A DNA stretch of 53,240 nt from Pseudonocardia sp. TRM90224 (GTDB lineage: Bacteria > Actinomycetota > Actinomycetes > Mycobacteriales > Pseudonocardiaceae): contig NZ_JAJGSX010000048.1 in assembly GCF_021245725.1 (NCBI RefSeq), positions 1 through 53,240 of the forward strand, written 5' to 3'. The notes under the pieces were generated by a model. That model did no database searches. It saw only the letters and a list, made by a program, of their open reading frames with translations, and had not been told where the DNA came from. Positions 16,569 to 27,868 of this stretch are shown piece after piece. Position numbers and translations under genes: made by a program. The stretch's first letter is position 1, and each line of letters begins with the position of its first letter.

Positions 16569-17258
16569 ATGCAGCTGACCGAATTGAGCGAGACCGGTGT
16601 GCGGTCGGCGGTCGTCCGGCTGTCCCATCCGACGAAGCAGCAGGTCATTGTGCTGTTCCCGATGCTGCACTTCGCCGACCCGAAGTTCTACCGGAAGGTC
16701 GCCCGGCGCCTGCGCAAGCTGGACGTCGTCGTGGCTGAGGGATTCGACCGCCCCAGCTCTACCGGATACGCGATCCTGCTCGCAGGTCGGCTCACCCGGC
16801 AGCGCGGCGTCCGGAGGCTCACCTTCCAGGACATCGACTACGAAGCGCTCGGCATACCCGTGATCTGGCCGGACCGGCTCTGGGGCAACTCGCGCCGCCG
16901 CGACAGCTGGACCTTCCGGGAGTGGGTGGGCATCGTGTGCCTCCTGCCCGTCCTGGTGCTCGCGATGGTGGTGGGCGGCTCAACCGTCCTGCTGACCAGC
17001 AACAAGGAGTTCAGCAGCGAAACCCCACAACTGAGCGGCTTGGTGAGTGCGTACCGGGACCAGCGGCTCCTCGCCGCGTTGGACCGGGTCGTCGACGGGC
17101 TGGACCGCGCGCTCGACCAGTGGGAAGGACGGCCCGTGACCGTGACCGTCGGCGTGGTGTACGGCGCGGCCCACATGCCCGCGGTCATCCGCCATCTCAC
17201 CGACCGTCGCGGCTTCTACCCCGACGGCTCCAAATGGCTCGACGTCATGGTCTTCTAG
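16569..17258 (+). CDS. TraB/GumN-like membrane protein, hypothetical
   Basis: 229 residues. The N-terminal part LFPMLHFADPKFYRKVARRL, then DVVVAEGF, resembles the start of TraB/PrgY-like proteins (a His motif, DPxFY, and VxxEG), and the C-terminal GVVYGAAHMPAVIRHL resembles their second His motif. A single hydrophobic segment (about 120-142, GIVCLLPVLVLAMVVGG) lies in the middle. TraB-like proteins are thought to be metal-dependent peptidase-like membrane proteins. The match is by motif only, and the protein is short, so the function is uncertain. GGGGG lies about 8 bases before the ATG. Confidence 0.55.
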   Translation: MQLTELSETGVRSAVVRLSHPTKQQVIVLFPMLHFADPKFYRKVARRLRKLDVVVAEGFDRPSSTGYAILLAGRLTRQRGVRRLTFQDIDYEALGIPVIWPDRLWGNSRRRDSWTFREWVGIVCLLPVLVLAMVVGGSTVLLTSNKEFSSETPQLSGLVSAYRDQRLLAALDRVVDGLDRALDQWEGRPVTVTVGVVYGAAHMPAVIRHLTDRRGFYPDGSKWLDVMVF

Positions 17259-17269
17259 GGCGTGCGAAT

Positions 17270-17286
17270 GTGTGCGTTCCGCACAC
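17270..17286. repeat. Short inverted repeat GTGTGCG-TTC-CGCACAC
   Basis: Perfect 7-base arms with a 3-base loop, 12 bases after the TraB-like stop and ~145 bases before xdhA. It could be a weak terminator or an operator for the xdh operon; there is no T-run. Confidence 0.4.
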
Positions 17287-17430
17287 GATGTCTCCCGAAC
17301 GGGTTGATCGTTCCTCCAACCCGAGGGAGGTGCACCGGCCGCGGTTTGTCGGTTCGGCCGGTATCCGGGAACGTTGTTGTTCGCTGTACTCGGTATCGCT
17401 GATGTACGCCTGCAGCGAGAGGAAGTCGCG

Positions 17431-18857
17431 ATGGCAGAGGGTGAGATCACGGTCAACGGCCGCGGGGCCGGGTTGGCCGGCGTGCCCGCGCACACCACGC
17501 TGCTCGACTTCCTGCGCGGGATCGGCCTGACGGGTTCCAAGGAGGGCTGCGCCGAAGGCGAGTGCGGGGCCTGCTCGGTGCTGGTCGCGCGGCCGGGCAC
17601 CACCCGTGCCACCGAGTGGGTCGCGATCAACGCGTGTCTGCCCGCCGCGATGGCGCTCGACGGGCAGGAGGTCGTAACCGCGGAAGGGCTCGGCGACCCC
17701 AAGGCCCTGCACCCCGTGCAGCAGGAGATGGCGTTGCGCGGCGGCTCGCAGTGCGGCTACTGCACACCCGGGTTCGTCTGCAGCATGGCGGCCGAGTACT
17801 ACCGGCCAGGTCGCGCAGCCACGCCGGCGGCGAACGGACACCTCGGCGAGCACGGCCCGAACGGCTTCGACCTGCACGCGCTGAGCGGCAACCTGTGCCG
17901 CTGCACCGGGTACCGCCCGATCCGCGACGCCGCCTACGCGCTCGACGTCCCCGCCGACGACGACCGGTTCGCCGCCCGTTGCGCCGATCCCGCACCCGAG
18001 CCCGCGCCGACGGACGTCGCCGGGTTCACCCGACCCTCGTCGCTAGCCGACGCCCTGCGCATCCTGCGGGACCGCCCGGCCGCCACCGTCGTCGCCGGGT
18101 TCACCGACTGGGGTGTCGAGGTCAACCTGCGGGGCCGCCGCGCGGACGACGTCGTCGCGGTGGATCGCCTCCCGGAGCTGCGCGGGCTGTCGGTGGACGC
18201 CGACCGGATCGAGATCGGTGCGGCGCTGACCCTCACCGAGATCGAACGGCAGCTGGACGGCCGGGTGCCGTTGCTGGCGGAGCTGTTCCCGCAGTTCGCG
18301 TCCCGGCTGATCCGCAACGCCGCCACCCTCGGTGGCAACCTCGGCACCGGTTCGCCGATCGGGGACAGCCCGCCGGTGCTGCTGGCACTCGACGCGCGAG
18401 TTGTGCTCGCGGACGCCGACGGCGAGCGCGAGGTGGCGCTGGCCGACTACTTCACCGGCTACCGCCAAAGCGTTCGCCGGCCCGACGAGCTGATCCGCGC
18501 GGTCCGCATCCCACTGCCGCTCGCGCCGCTCACCGCGTTCCACAAGATCGCCAAACGGCGCTTCGACGACATCTCCAGCGTCGCGGTCGCGTTTGCGCTC
18601 GACATCCGCGGCGACATCGTCGCCAGCGCACGCATCGGCCTGGGCGGGGTGGCCGCAACACCGATCAGGGCCTACGCCACCGAGGCCGCGCTGGAAGGGC
18701 GGCCGTGGACCCGGAGCTCCGTGCAGGCGGCCGCCGAAGTGCTGCGTTCCGAAGGAACGCCCCTGGACGACCACCGCGCCAGCGCGGCGTACCGCGCCGC
18801 GATGCTCGGCACGAGCCTGCGCAAGCTCTATACCCAGAACGCCGTGGAGGTGCCGGC

Positions 18858-18861
<4 letters not shown>
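17431..18861 (+). CDS. xdhA: Xanthine dehydrogenase, FeS/FAD subunit
   Basis: 476 residues. N-terminal [2Fe-2S] domain with KEGCAEGECGACSVLV; a second [2Fe-2S] domain with SQCGYCTPGFVCSM and GNLCRCTGYRPI; then the FAD domain (from about 200) with RNAATLGGNLGTGSPIGDSP. Together these pass electrons from the Mo site in XdhB to NAD or another acceptor. ATG 17431 has GAGAGGAAG upstream. The gene overlaps xdhB by ATGA. Order xdhA-xdhB-xdhC-guanine deaminase gives a compact pathway guanine to xanthine to urate in the cytoplasm. Confidence 0.93.
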
Positions 18862-21249
<2,388 letters not shown>

Positions 21250-21257
<8 letters not shown>

Positions 21258-22083
21258 CGACACCTGGATGACGGCCGTGGCGCGGCTGCGGGCCGAACGC
21301 GAGCCGGCCGTGCTGGTCACCGTGGCCGCGGTGCGCGGGCACGCACCGCGCAACGCCGGCGCGAAGATGGTCGTCGCCGCCACCACGTCCTGCGGGTCGA
21401 TCGGCGGCGGGAACCTCGAAGCGGTGGCGATCGAACGCGCCCGCGAGCTGCTCGGAGCGGCCGCCCCGGAGCTGCTGACGGTGGCGCTCTCGGACAAGGC
21501 CCGCTACCAGCACGGTGTGCAGTGCTGCGGCGGCGAGGTCACGGTGCTGCTGGAGCCGCTGCCCGTCGTGCCCGCTGTCGCGATCTTCGGGGTGGGGCAC
21601 GTCGGGCTCGAGCTGGCCCGCGTGCTCGCCCGCCACGACCTGGAGCTGCACCTGATCGACACCCGTCCCGAGCAGCTGACCGACGAGCGACTGGCCGTTC
21701 TCGCCGACGCGGTCGCCCGGGTGCACGTCCACCACGTGCCGCTGCTGCCCGAGGTGGTGCTCGGCGAGCTGCCTGCCGGCACCCACGTGCTGATCATGAC
21801 CCACGACCACGCCGAGGACGCCGCGCTGTGCGACGCGGTGCTGCGGACCGGCGAGTTCGGCTCGATCGGCCTGATCGGTTCGGCGGGCAAGTGGGCGCGC
21901 TTCCGGAAGCGGTTGATCGAGGAAGGCGGCCACGACCCGGCCGCGACGGCCCGGATCACGACCCCGATCGGGCTGCCCGACCTCACGGGCAAGGATCCTG
22001 CGACGATCGCTGTGAGCGTCGCGGCCGACCTGCTGCGCACCTTCGAGCGGTGCAGTGTTGCGATATCGGTCGGTCACTCGTGA
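21250..22083 (+). CDS. xdhC: XdhC molybdenum cofactor maturation factor
   Basis: 277 residues. The N-terminal XdhC/CoxI domain has VTVAAVRGHAPRNAGAKM and GSIGGGNLEAVAI; the C-terminal domain is a Rossmann fold with IFGVGHVGLELARVLA and IGLIGSAGKWARFRKRL. XdhC proteins bind and sulfurate the molybdenum cofactor and load it into XdhB. Overlaps with xdhB (8 bases) and the deaminase (GTGA) show it is in the same operon. Confidence 0.93.
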
Positions 22084-23357
22084 CGATCTACCGCGCCCGG
22101 GTCCTCGACACCCCCGACGACCCGTTCCGCGGCGGCACGCTGCGGTCGGACGCCGACGCCGGGCTGGCCGTCACCGACGGCACGATCGTCGACCGCGCCC
22201 CGTTCGCCGACGTGCGGGCCCGGCACCCCGAGGACGACGTCGTCGACCTGAGCGACGGGGTGCTGCTGCCCGGTCTCGTCGACGCCCACGTCCACTTCCC
22301 GCAGGTCCGGATCATCGGCGGGCTCGGCATGCCGCTGCTGGACTGGCTCGACCGCTGCGCGCTCCCGGAGGAGGCGCGCATGGCCGACGTCGAGTACGCG
22401 CGGGGCGTCGCGGCCGAGTTCGTCACCTCGCTGCTGGAGGCGGGCACCACGACCGCGCTCGTGTTCGGGGCGCACTTCGCGCCGGCCGTCGACCTCATGT
22501 TCGAGGCGGCCGAGGCCGCGGGTCCGCGCATCACGAGCGGGCTGGTGGTCAGCGACCGGCTGCTGCATCCACAGCTGCACACGACGCCGCAGCGGGCGTA
22601 CGACGAGGGGGCGGAGCTCGCCGCGCGCTGGCACGGCCGCGGCCGCGCCCGGTACGCGGTGATCCCGCGCTTCGCGCTCTCCTGCTCCGACCCGATGCTC
22701 GCCGCCTGCCAGGCGCTGCACGACAGCCTGCATGGGAGCTGGTTCACGACACACGTCAACGAGAACCCGGCGGAGATCGCGAAGGTGCGCGAGCTGTTCG
22801 GCTGCGACTACCTCGACAGCTACCACAAACACGGGCTGGTCGGCCCGCGCAGCGTCTTCGCCCACAACGTGCACCCGACCGACGCCGAGCTCGGCCTGCT
22901 CGGCACCACCGGCGCAACGGTGGCGCACTGCCCGACGAGCAACGCCTCGCTCGGCAGCGGCCTGTTCCCGCTCGGGCGGCACCTCGACCACGGGGTGCCG
23001 GTCGCGCTCGGCTCCGACGTCGGAGCGGGCACCGGGTTCTCCCTGTTCAAGGAGGGGCTGCAGGCCTACTTCGCGCAGCGCCTGCGCACCGACGACGGCG
23101 TGCCGCTCACCCCCGCGCACCTGCTGCACATGGCCACCGCGGCCGGGGCGAAGGCACTGGGGCTCGACGACCTGATCGGCGACCTCAGCACGGGCAAACG
23201 CTTCGACGCCCTCTGGCTCCGCCCGGCCCCGGCGAGCACGCTCGACACGGCCCTCCGGCACGCCACCGATCCGGACGACGCGCTGGCCCGGATCTTCACC
23301 CACACCATCCGGCACGACATCGCGAACGTCTGGGTCGACGGGACGCTCGTGCGGTAG
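22080..23357 (+). CDS. guaD: Guanine deaminase
   Basis: 425 residues of the amidohydrolase superfamily: GLVDAHVHFPQ (two metal His), the characteristic guanine-deaminase stretch LPEEARMADVEYAR, TTHVNENPAEI, FAHNVHPTD and GSDVGAGTGFSLFK (metal Asp). It converts guanine to xanthine, the substrate of the xdh enzyme in the same operon. GTG 22080 overlaps the xdhC stop and gives the expected N-terminus. An ATG-start alternative within the frame would cut into the domain. Confidence 0.93.
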   Translation: MTIYRARVLDTPDDPFRGGTLRSDADAGLAVTDGTIVDRAPFADVRARHPEDDVVDLSDGVLLPGLVDAHVHFPQVRIIGGLGMPLLDWLDRCALPEEARMADVEYARGVAAEFVTSLLEAGTTTALVFGAHFAPAVDLMFEAAEAAGPRITSGLVVSDRLLHPQLHTTPQRAYDEGAELAARWHGRGRARYAVIPRFALSCSDPMLAACQALHDSLHGSWFTTHVNENPAEIAKVRELFGCDYLDSYHKHGLVGPRSVFAHNVHPTDAELGLLGTTGATVAHCPTSNASLGSGLFPLGRHLDHGVPVALGSDVGAGTGFSLFKEGLQAYFAQRLRTDDGVPLTPAHLLHMATAAGAKALGLDDLIGDLSTGKRFDALWLRPAPASTLDTALRHATDPDDALARIFTHTIRHDIANVWVDGTLVR

Positions 23358-23361
23358 CGGG

Positions 23362-23703
23362 GTGGCTAGCGTGGTGGCTGTGTCAGCGCGGGTGCAGCAA
23401 CACGTCGATGCGTTCAACACGGCGGTCCGCGACGGACGCTGGTCGATGTTCGCGGACCGCTTCACCCCGGACGCCCGGATGACGTTCGTCGGCGTCCCGG
23501 CAGGCCCGTACACGGGCCGCGACGCGATCGCGGCTGCGTACGAGCTGCAACCTCCCACCGAGACGCTGGAAGCGATCCGGATCGAGACCGATGGCAACAC
23601 CGACGTCGTCGAGTTCGTCTGGGCATCGGGCGGCAGCGGCACCATGCGGCTCGAGTGGAACGCCGGTCGGGTGGCGATGCTCGAGGTCGTGTTCGGCGGC
23701 TGA
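23362..23703 (+). CDS. Small NTF2/SnoaL-like protein
   Basis: 113 residues. VQQHVDAFNTAVRDGRWSMF, FTPDARMTFVGVPAGPYTGR and a C-terminal strand pattern fit the nuclear transport factor 2-like fold, used by small isomerases, hydrolases and ligand-binding proteins. It starts 4 bases after the guanine deaminase stop (GTG 23362, or GTG codons at 23371/23374), so it is likely the last gene of the purine operon; a direct role there is unproven. Confidence 0.75.
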   Translation: MASVVAVSARVQQHVDAFNTAVRDGRWSMFADRFTPDARMTFVGVPAGPYTGRDAIAAAYELQPPTETLEAIRIETDGNTDVVEFVWASGGSGTMRLEWNAGRVAMLEVVFGG

Positions 23704-23737
23704 GGCAACCGCAATCCGGTCACCCGAAGGGTGTGGG

Positions 23738-23796
23738 GAGGGCAGGAAAGCCACTTTCCTGCCCTGTGAGGGCCGGAAAGTGGCTTTCCTGCCCTC
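23738..23796. repeat. 59-bp double palindrome, family B copy 1
   Basis: Two 28-base arms (GAGGGCAGGAAAGCCACTTT... and its reverse complement, one mismatch) surround a GTG loop; each arm is itself a palindrome around GGAAAGYSRCTTTCC. It lies between convergent genes. The copy at 32503-32561 is its exact reverse complement over all 59 bases. Confidence 0.9.
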
Positions 23797-23870
23797 GCGT
23801 GCGCGAGCGCCCTGCGCCCGCGGTTCGTGCACCCACCTCGTCCAGGGCGACCGGCTTCCAGGTTGCGGCG

Positions 23871-24365
23871 CTAGCCCGCACCGGCCGGCAGCAGTGCCCG
23901 CAGCTGCGCCGCGTGACCGGGGAGTTCCACGTCGGAGAGGCCCGTGATGAGGTCCCGCAGCGGCACCGGTTGGTCGAGGAGCACCGCGTCCTTGGACACC
24001 AGCAACGTCGGCACGAGCGTGGCCGGCTCGGCATCGCTCGTGACCGATCCGACCAGGGCGCAGAGGGCTTCGCCCTGAAGGCGGATGCGGTCGCGCAGCC
24101 CGGCGCCACCACCGGACAGCTCGATGACGTGCGCGAGGGTCCAGCCGTCGTGCGCGATGCGGTTGTCGTAGGTCGTGAGGGAGCCCGTGGCGACGGAGTT
24201 GACGGCGGCGATGGTTGCCGCGTTGATGATGGCGATGTGGGCCAGGATCTGGTCGGCGTCCCACTCGCCCGGCGGCGGGGTGCGGATGGCATCACCTGCG
24301 GCGGCGACGCTCTCAGCAGCATCGAGGAAGGTGCGGTAGGCGTCCTGGAGTGCGGTGGCGTCCAT
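23871..24365 (-). CDS. DinB/maleylpyruvate-isomerase-like helical protein
   Basis: 164 residues, mostly helical. GEWDADQILAHIAIINAATI is the usual DinB/MDMPI-type helix with the metal-binding His, and RIAHDGWTLAHVIELSGG may supply a second. Such proteins often act as thiol-dependent (mycothiol) transferases or have unknown function. The start at 24365 (MDATALQDAYRTF) is chosen over a longer frame to 24437 because the extension is Arg-rich and unlike the family. No partner gene is adjacent. Confidence 0.65.
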   Translation of the reverse strand: MDATALQDAYRTFLDAAESVAAAGDAIRTPPPGEWDADQILAHIAIINAATIAAVNSVATGSLTTYDNRIAHDGWTLAHVIELSGGGAGLRDRIRLQGEALCALVGSVTSDAEPATLVPTLLVSKDAVLLDQPVPLRDLITGLSDVELPGHAAQLRALLPAGAG

Positions 24366-24432
24366 CTTGGGTGCTCTTCCTGTTCGACCGACGGTGGGAC
24401 GAGCCTGGCACCGCCCCGCCGACCGGTCGAAT

Positions 24433-24450
24433 GTCAATACCTTTGGTCAA
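24433..24450. promoter_or_regulatory. Direct repeat GTCAA-N8-GTCAA in an AT-richer segment
   Basis: GTCAATACCTTTGGTCAA stands in an unusually AT-rich stretch about 70-85 bases before the DinB-like start (minus strand; reads TTGACCAAAGGTATTGAC there). It could be promoter or operator sequence for that gene. The rest of 24366-24609 holds nothing I can support. Confidence 0.3.
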
Positions 24451-24609
24451 TCATGAGCAACTTCAATGGATGGACCGCCGCACGAGCACCGCGAAGTTCT
24501 CGCCGCGTTCCGCACCCATGAGGGCAAAACCTTGCCTCCACCGCTGCCTGCGCCTTACGCTCGGCGACGCACCGCCGGGGGGTGGTTGTTGCGCGCGGGG
24601 GGTCTCATG

Positions 24610-24846
24610 TCAATGGGTCAGCCAGGTGATCAGACCGTGGACGGCATCGTCGGCCGCTTGCGCTGAGTCGAACACGCGGCCCGAGTAGCCGCCAACCGCG
24701 GTCCACGCCCCGCCGTCCTCCACATCGCGGCGGAAATGTTCGAAGCCGAACGTTCCGTCGCCGCGCTCGAAAACATCCACGCAAAACGTGCCGTCGTCGG
24801 ACTCACGATTGCGAACGACCTTCCAACCCCTCCGACCAAGTTGCAC
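24610..24846 (-). CDS. Small conserved-looking hypothetical protein (78 aa)
   Basis: The frame reads WKVVRNRESDDGTFCVDVFE, then GTFGFEHFRRDVEDGG, GAWTAVGGYSGRVFDSAQAA and a helical end ITWLTH. It has actinomycete codon use and balanced composition with strand-like repeats, unlike the shadow frames around it. The start is a GTG at 24846, only 24 bases from the divergent Rieske gene start; this leaves very little room for two promoters, so the true start may be internal. No family was recognised with certainty. Confidence 0.5.
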   Translation of the reverse strand: MQLGRRGWKVVRNRESDDGTFCVDVFERGDGTFGFEHFRRDVEDGGAWTAVGGYSGRVFDSAQAADDAVHGLITWLTH

Positions 24847-24870
24847 CGGCGCATTCTAGACGGGAGCCAG

Positions 24871-26238
24871 ATGCTGACGTCCGCGGACAACGAACGCCTC
24901 ACCCGGGTGGGTCCGGGTACCCCCATGGGCGAGCTGATGCGCCGCTACTGGCACCCGATCGCCCCCGCCGCGGAGCTGGACGCGAACCCGCTGCGCACCA
25001 AGGAGATCCGGCTGCTCGGCGAGGACCTCGTGCTCTTCCGCGACCGCAGCGGACGCCTCGCGCTGCTCGACCGCTTCTGCTCGCACCGCCGCGTGAACCT
25101 CGCGACCGGGATGGTCGAGCAGGACGGGATCCGCTGCCCGTACCACGGGTGGAAGTTCGGCATCGACGGCACGTGCATCGAGCAGCCCTTCGAGCGCACC
25201 ACCACCGGCAACGACGCCTTCGCGGCCAAGTGCGGCATCGCCGGCTACCCCGTGCAGGAGCTGGCCGGGCTGGTGTGGGCCTACCTCGGGCCGGCCCCGG
25301 CGCCGCTGCTGCCCAGGTGGGCGCCGCTGGTGTGGGACGAGGCCGTGCGCGACATCTCGATCGCCGAGCTGCCCTGCAACTGGCTGCAGTGCCAGGAGAA
25401 CTCGCTCGACCCGGTGCACACCGAATGGCTGCACACGAACTACCCGAACTACATGCGCCGCATCACCGACATGGGCGAGGAGACCCGGTTCGAGGGGCTC
25501 GGCCCGACGGCGGGCAAGCGCCACCTCAAGATCAGGTTCTACGACTTCGAGCACGGCATGGCGAAGGCCCGCATGGTGGAGGGCGACACCGGCGAGGAGG
25601 AGGACTGGACGGTCGGGCACCCGGTGCTCTTCCCGCACATCCTCGTCACCGGCTGCCAATTCGCCTACACGATGCAGTTCCGGGTGCCGATCGACGACAC
25701 GCACACCAACCACATTTCGCTCTACATCTTCCCGACGGCTCCCGGCACCCGCGCACCCGAGCAGAAGTCCGTTTCCTACCGGTACGTACCGCTGAAGGAC
25801 GAGCTGGGCAACTGGATCGTCGACTACAGCTTCAACCAGGACTACATGGCGTGGGTCGAGCAAGGCGAGATCGCGCAGCGTGACCAGGAGAAACTCGGCA
25901 CTTCGGACGTCGGGATCATCCGGTACCGCCGGCTGCTGCTCAACCAGCTCGACGCACTGGAACGCGGCGAGGAACCGATGAACGTCTTCCGCGATCCGGC
26001 CCTGAACGAGTGCGTCGATTTCCCGCGCGAGCGCATCAAGCACCGCATGCTGACCCGGCCCATTTACAAACCCGGGCCGGGTGAGGTCACCGGGATCGCC
26101 GGCGAGTACGGCTGGAGCTCCGACACCCACCTCATCGAGGCGGCGCTGGCCACCTGGGACACGATCCCCGAGCACGCGCGCCCGCCGCGCGCAGCGGAGC
26201 CGGCGAGCCCCGTCGTGGAGCCGGTGGCCAATGTCTGA
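24871..26238 (+). CDS. Rieske non-haem iron oxygenase, alpha subunit (phthalate-dioxygenase-like)
   Basis: 455 residues. Rieske [2Fe-2S] ligands: FCSHRRVN (Cys-x-His) and CPYHGWKF (Cys-x2-His), about residues 70-95. The catalytic domain has ENSLDPVHTEWLH, giving the bridging Asp and the two metal His, and later conserved NWIVDYSFNQDYMAWVEQG. It oxidises a ring or C-H bond using electrons from a reductase, which is not encoded nearby. GGGAG lies just before ATG 24871. First gene of operon A; its stop overlaps the ligase by 8 bases. In this setting it probably tailors the acid unit or the terpenoid (inference). Confidence 0.92.
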   Translation: MLTSADNERLTRVGPGTPMGELMRRYWHPIAPAAELDANPLRTKEIRLLGEDLVLFRDRSGRLALLDRFCSHRRVNLATGMVEQDGIRCPYHGWKFGIDGTCIEQPFERTTTGNDAFAAKCGIAGYPVQELAGLVWAYLGPAPAPLLPRWAPLVWDEAVRDISIAELPCNWLQCQENSLDPVHTEWLHTNYPNYMRRITDMGEETRFEGLGPTAGKRHLKIRFYDFEHGMAKARMVEGDTGEEEDWTVGHPVLFPHILVTGCQFAYTMQFRVPIDDTHTNHISLYIFPTAPGTRAPEQKSVSYRYVPLKDELGNWIVDYSFNQDYMAWVEQGEIAQRDQEKLGTSDVGIIRYRRLLLNQLDALERGEEPMNVFRDPALNECVDFPRERIKHRMLTRPIYKPGPGEVTGIAGEYGWSSDTHLIEAALATWDTIPEHARPPRAAEPASPVVEPVANV

Positions 26239-27868
26239 GCCGGTGGGCCGGTGGCCGCTGGTCCCGTTCGACGACCGGCTCGCCGCGGCGCTCGCCGCCG
26301 GGCCGGCCGACGCGGTGGCCGTCGTCGACGAGGACGCGTCGCCGCCGCGCACCGTGACGTTCGCGCAGCTGCGGGCGATGGTCGAGGAGTTCCGGGCGCA
26401 GCTGGTCGCGCTCGGCGTCGGGCCGGGGCACCTGGCGCCGATACTGGCCAGGCCGTCCCCCGAGTGCGTCGCGCTGATCCTCGCGCTGCTGCGCGAGCGG
26501 GCGGCGTTCTGCGTGCTCAGCGAGCGCTTCACCGCGGTGGAGCGCGTCGACCTGGTCGAGCGGATGCAGCCCGTCGGGCTCGTGGTGGACGGCCCCGGGG
26601 CCGCGCTCATCGCCCAAGAGGAGGGCTACCACCCGATCCTGCTGGAGGTCGCGGGTGCGGACCGACCGGCGGGCTGGGCCCACCCGGTGCTGTCGCTCTC
26701 CGCGCCGGTCGCCCCGCCTGCGCCGCGCACGGGGTCGGCGGCGTTCGACGGCATCGCGCACGCGCACTTCTCCTCGGGCTCGACCGGGGGCCCCAAAGCT
26801 GTCCTGGGCACCCGCGACGGGCTCTCGCACTTCGCCGACGTCCAGATCGACGGCTGCGGCCTCACCGCGGCCGACCGCCTGCTGTGCATCGTCGGCTTCG
26901 GCAGCAACCTCGGCCTGGTCCAGATCTTCAGCGCGCTGTTCTCGGGGGCGTCGCTGCACCTGACGCGGGCGCGCGACCGGGCACTCGGGGAGATCATCCG
27001 CCGGGCCGGGATCACCGGGCTCGGCGGCTCGACCCCGCTGTGGACAGCGGCGCTCGCGGCGACCGCGGGCCACGACACCCTGTTCGGCGACGTGCCCACC
27101 CTGCGTTACATCTCCACCGGCGGGCTGCACATGCCGCGCACCCGCTTCAGCGAGCTGATCACGCGGCTCGGCGGAGACGTCGCGGTCTACGAGATCTTCG
27201 GGCAGGCCGAGGTCCGCCAGATGACGCACTTCCCGATCTCCGCCGCGGAGCACACCCCGCGGTTCGGGAGCGTCGGGCGAGCGGTGGCGGGGTCGCACCT
27301 GTTCGTCACGATCGACGAGGAGACGGTGGCGCCGACGGGCACCGTCGGCGAGGTCGCGCACTGGGGGCCGGGGGTGATGGCGGGCTACCTCGGCCGGCCG
27401 GAGCTCACCGCCACCGTGCTGCGCACCCACGCCGCGTTCCCCGGCCGCACCGTCGTCTACACCGGCGACCTCGGCTACCAGGACCACGACGGCTACGTCT
27501 TCCTCAAGGGCCGTGAATCGCGCGCCGTGCAGATGGAGGACGGGCAGACGGTGTGGCCGGCGACGGTCGAGGACGCGCTGGCCACGTTCCCCGGGATCAC
27601 CGACTCGATAGCTGTCGGAGTCGGGTCCGGCGGTCGCACCGTGCTGGCGGCCGCGGTGGTCGCGACCGGTGCCGTCGATCCGATTGCGGTGCGCGAGCAC
27701 ATCGCCGCCCAGCTGCCGGCGCAGGCCGTGCCGGTGCACATCGCGGTGTGGCCGGCTTTGCCGAGCACCCCGAACGGCAAACCGGCCGTCGCGCTGATCA
27801 CCTCGCGGCTGGCCGCCGAGTTGGTTGCCGAATTGACGACCGAACTGTCCGGCGACAGGGCCGGATGA
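26231..27868 (+). CDS. AMP-forming acyl/aryl-acid ligase
   Basis: 545 residues of the ANL superfamily: P-loop HFSSGSTGGPKAV, IFGQAEVRQM at the adenylate-binding position, VVYTGDLGYQDHDGY and the C-terminal catalytic Lys motif STPNGKPAV. It activates a carboxylic acid as acyl-AMP. The protein ends after the small C-terminal domain, and no carrier protein or peptide synthetase module exists in the window. The acceptor should therefore be CoA, a free amine or alcohol, or an unlinked carrier. Start ATG 26231 overlaps the Rieske stop; its 3' end overlaps the LeuC-like gene by ATGA. Confidence 0.9.
   Translation: MSEPVGRWPLVPFDDRLAAALAAGPADAVAVVDEDASPPRTVTFAQLRAMVEEFRAQLVALGVGPGHLAPILARPSPECVALILALLRERAAFCVLSERFTAVERVDLVERMQPVGLVVDGPGAALIAQEEGYHPILLEVAGADRPAGWAHPVLSLSAPVAPPAPRTGSAAFDGIAHAHFSSGSTGGPKAVLGTRDGLSHFADVQIDGCGLTAADRLLCIVGFGSNLGLVQIFSALFSGASLHLTRARDRALGEIIRRAGITGLGGSTPLWTAALAATAGHDTLFGDVPTLRYISTGGLHMPRTRFSELITRLGGDVAVYEIFGQAEVRQMTHFPISAAEHTPRFGSVGRAVAGSHLFVTIDEETVAPTGTVGEVAHWGPGVMAGYLGRPELTATVLRTHAAFPGRTVVYTGDLGYQDHDGYVFLKGRESRAVQMEDGQTVWPATVEDALATFPGITDSIAVGVGSGGRTVLAAAVVATGAVDPIAVREHIAAQLPAQAVPVHIAVWPALPSTPNGKPAVALITSRLAAELVAELTTELSGDRAG

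Noticed and set aside
17562..18857. N-terminal extension of xdhB giving a 1231-residue protein
   Set aside because: The frame upstream of 18858 overlaps xdhA entirely and is Arg-rich; the ATGA overlap marks the real start.
23738..23796. CRISPR-like repeat
   Set aside because: Only a paired palindrome with a 3-base loop; no series of equal spacers.
24466..24688. Small plus-strand frames before the Rieske gene
   Set aside because: Low-complexity Arg/Ala sequence, overlaps the better-supported small minus-strand gene, no ribosome site.
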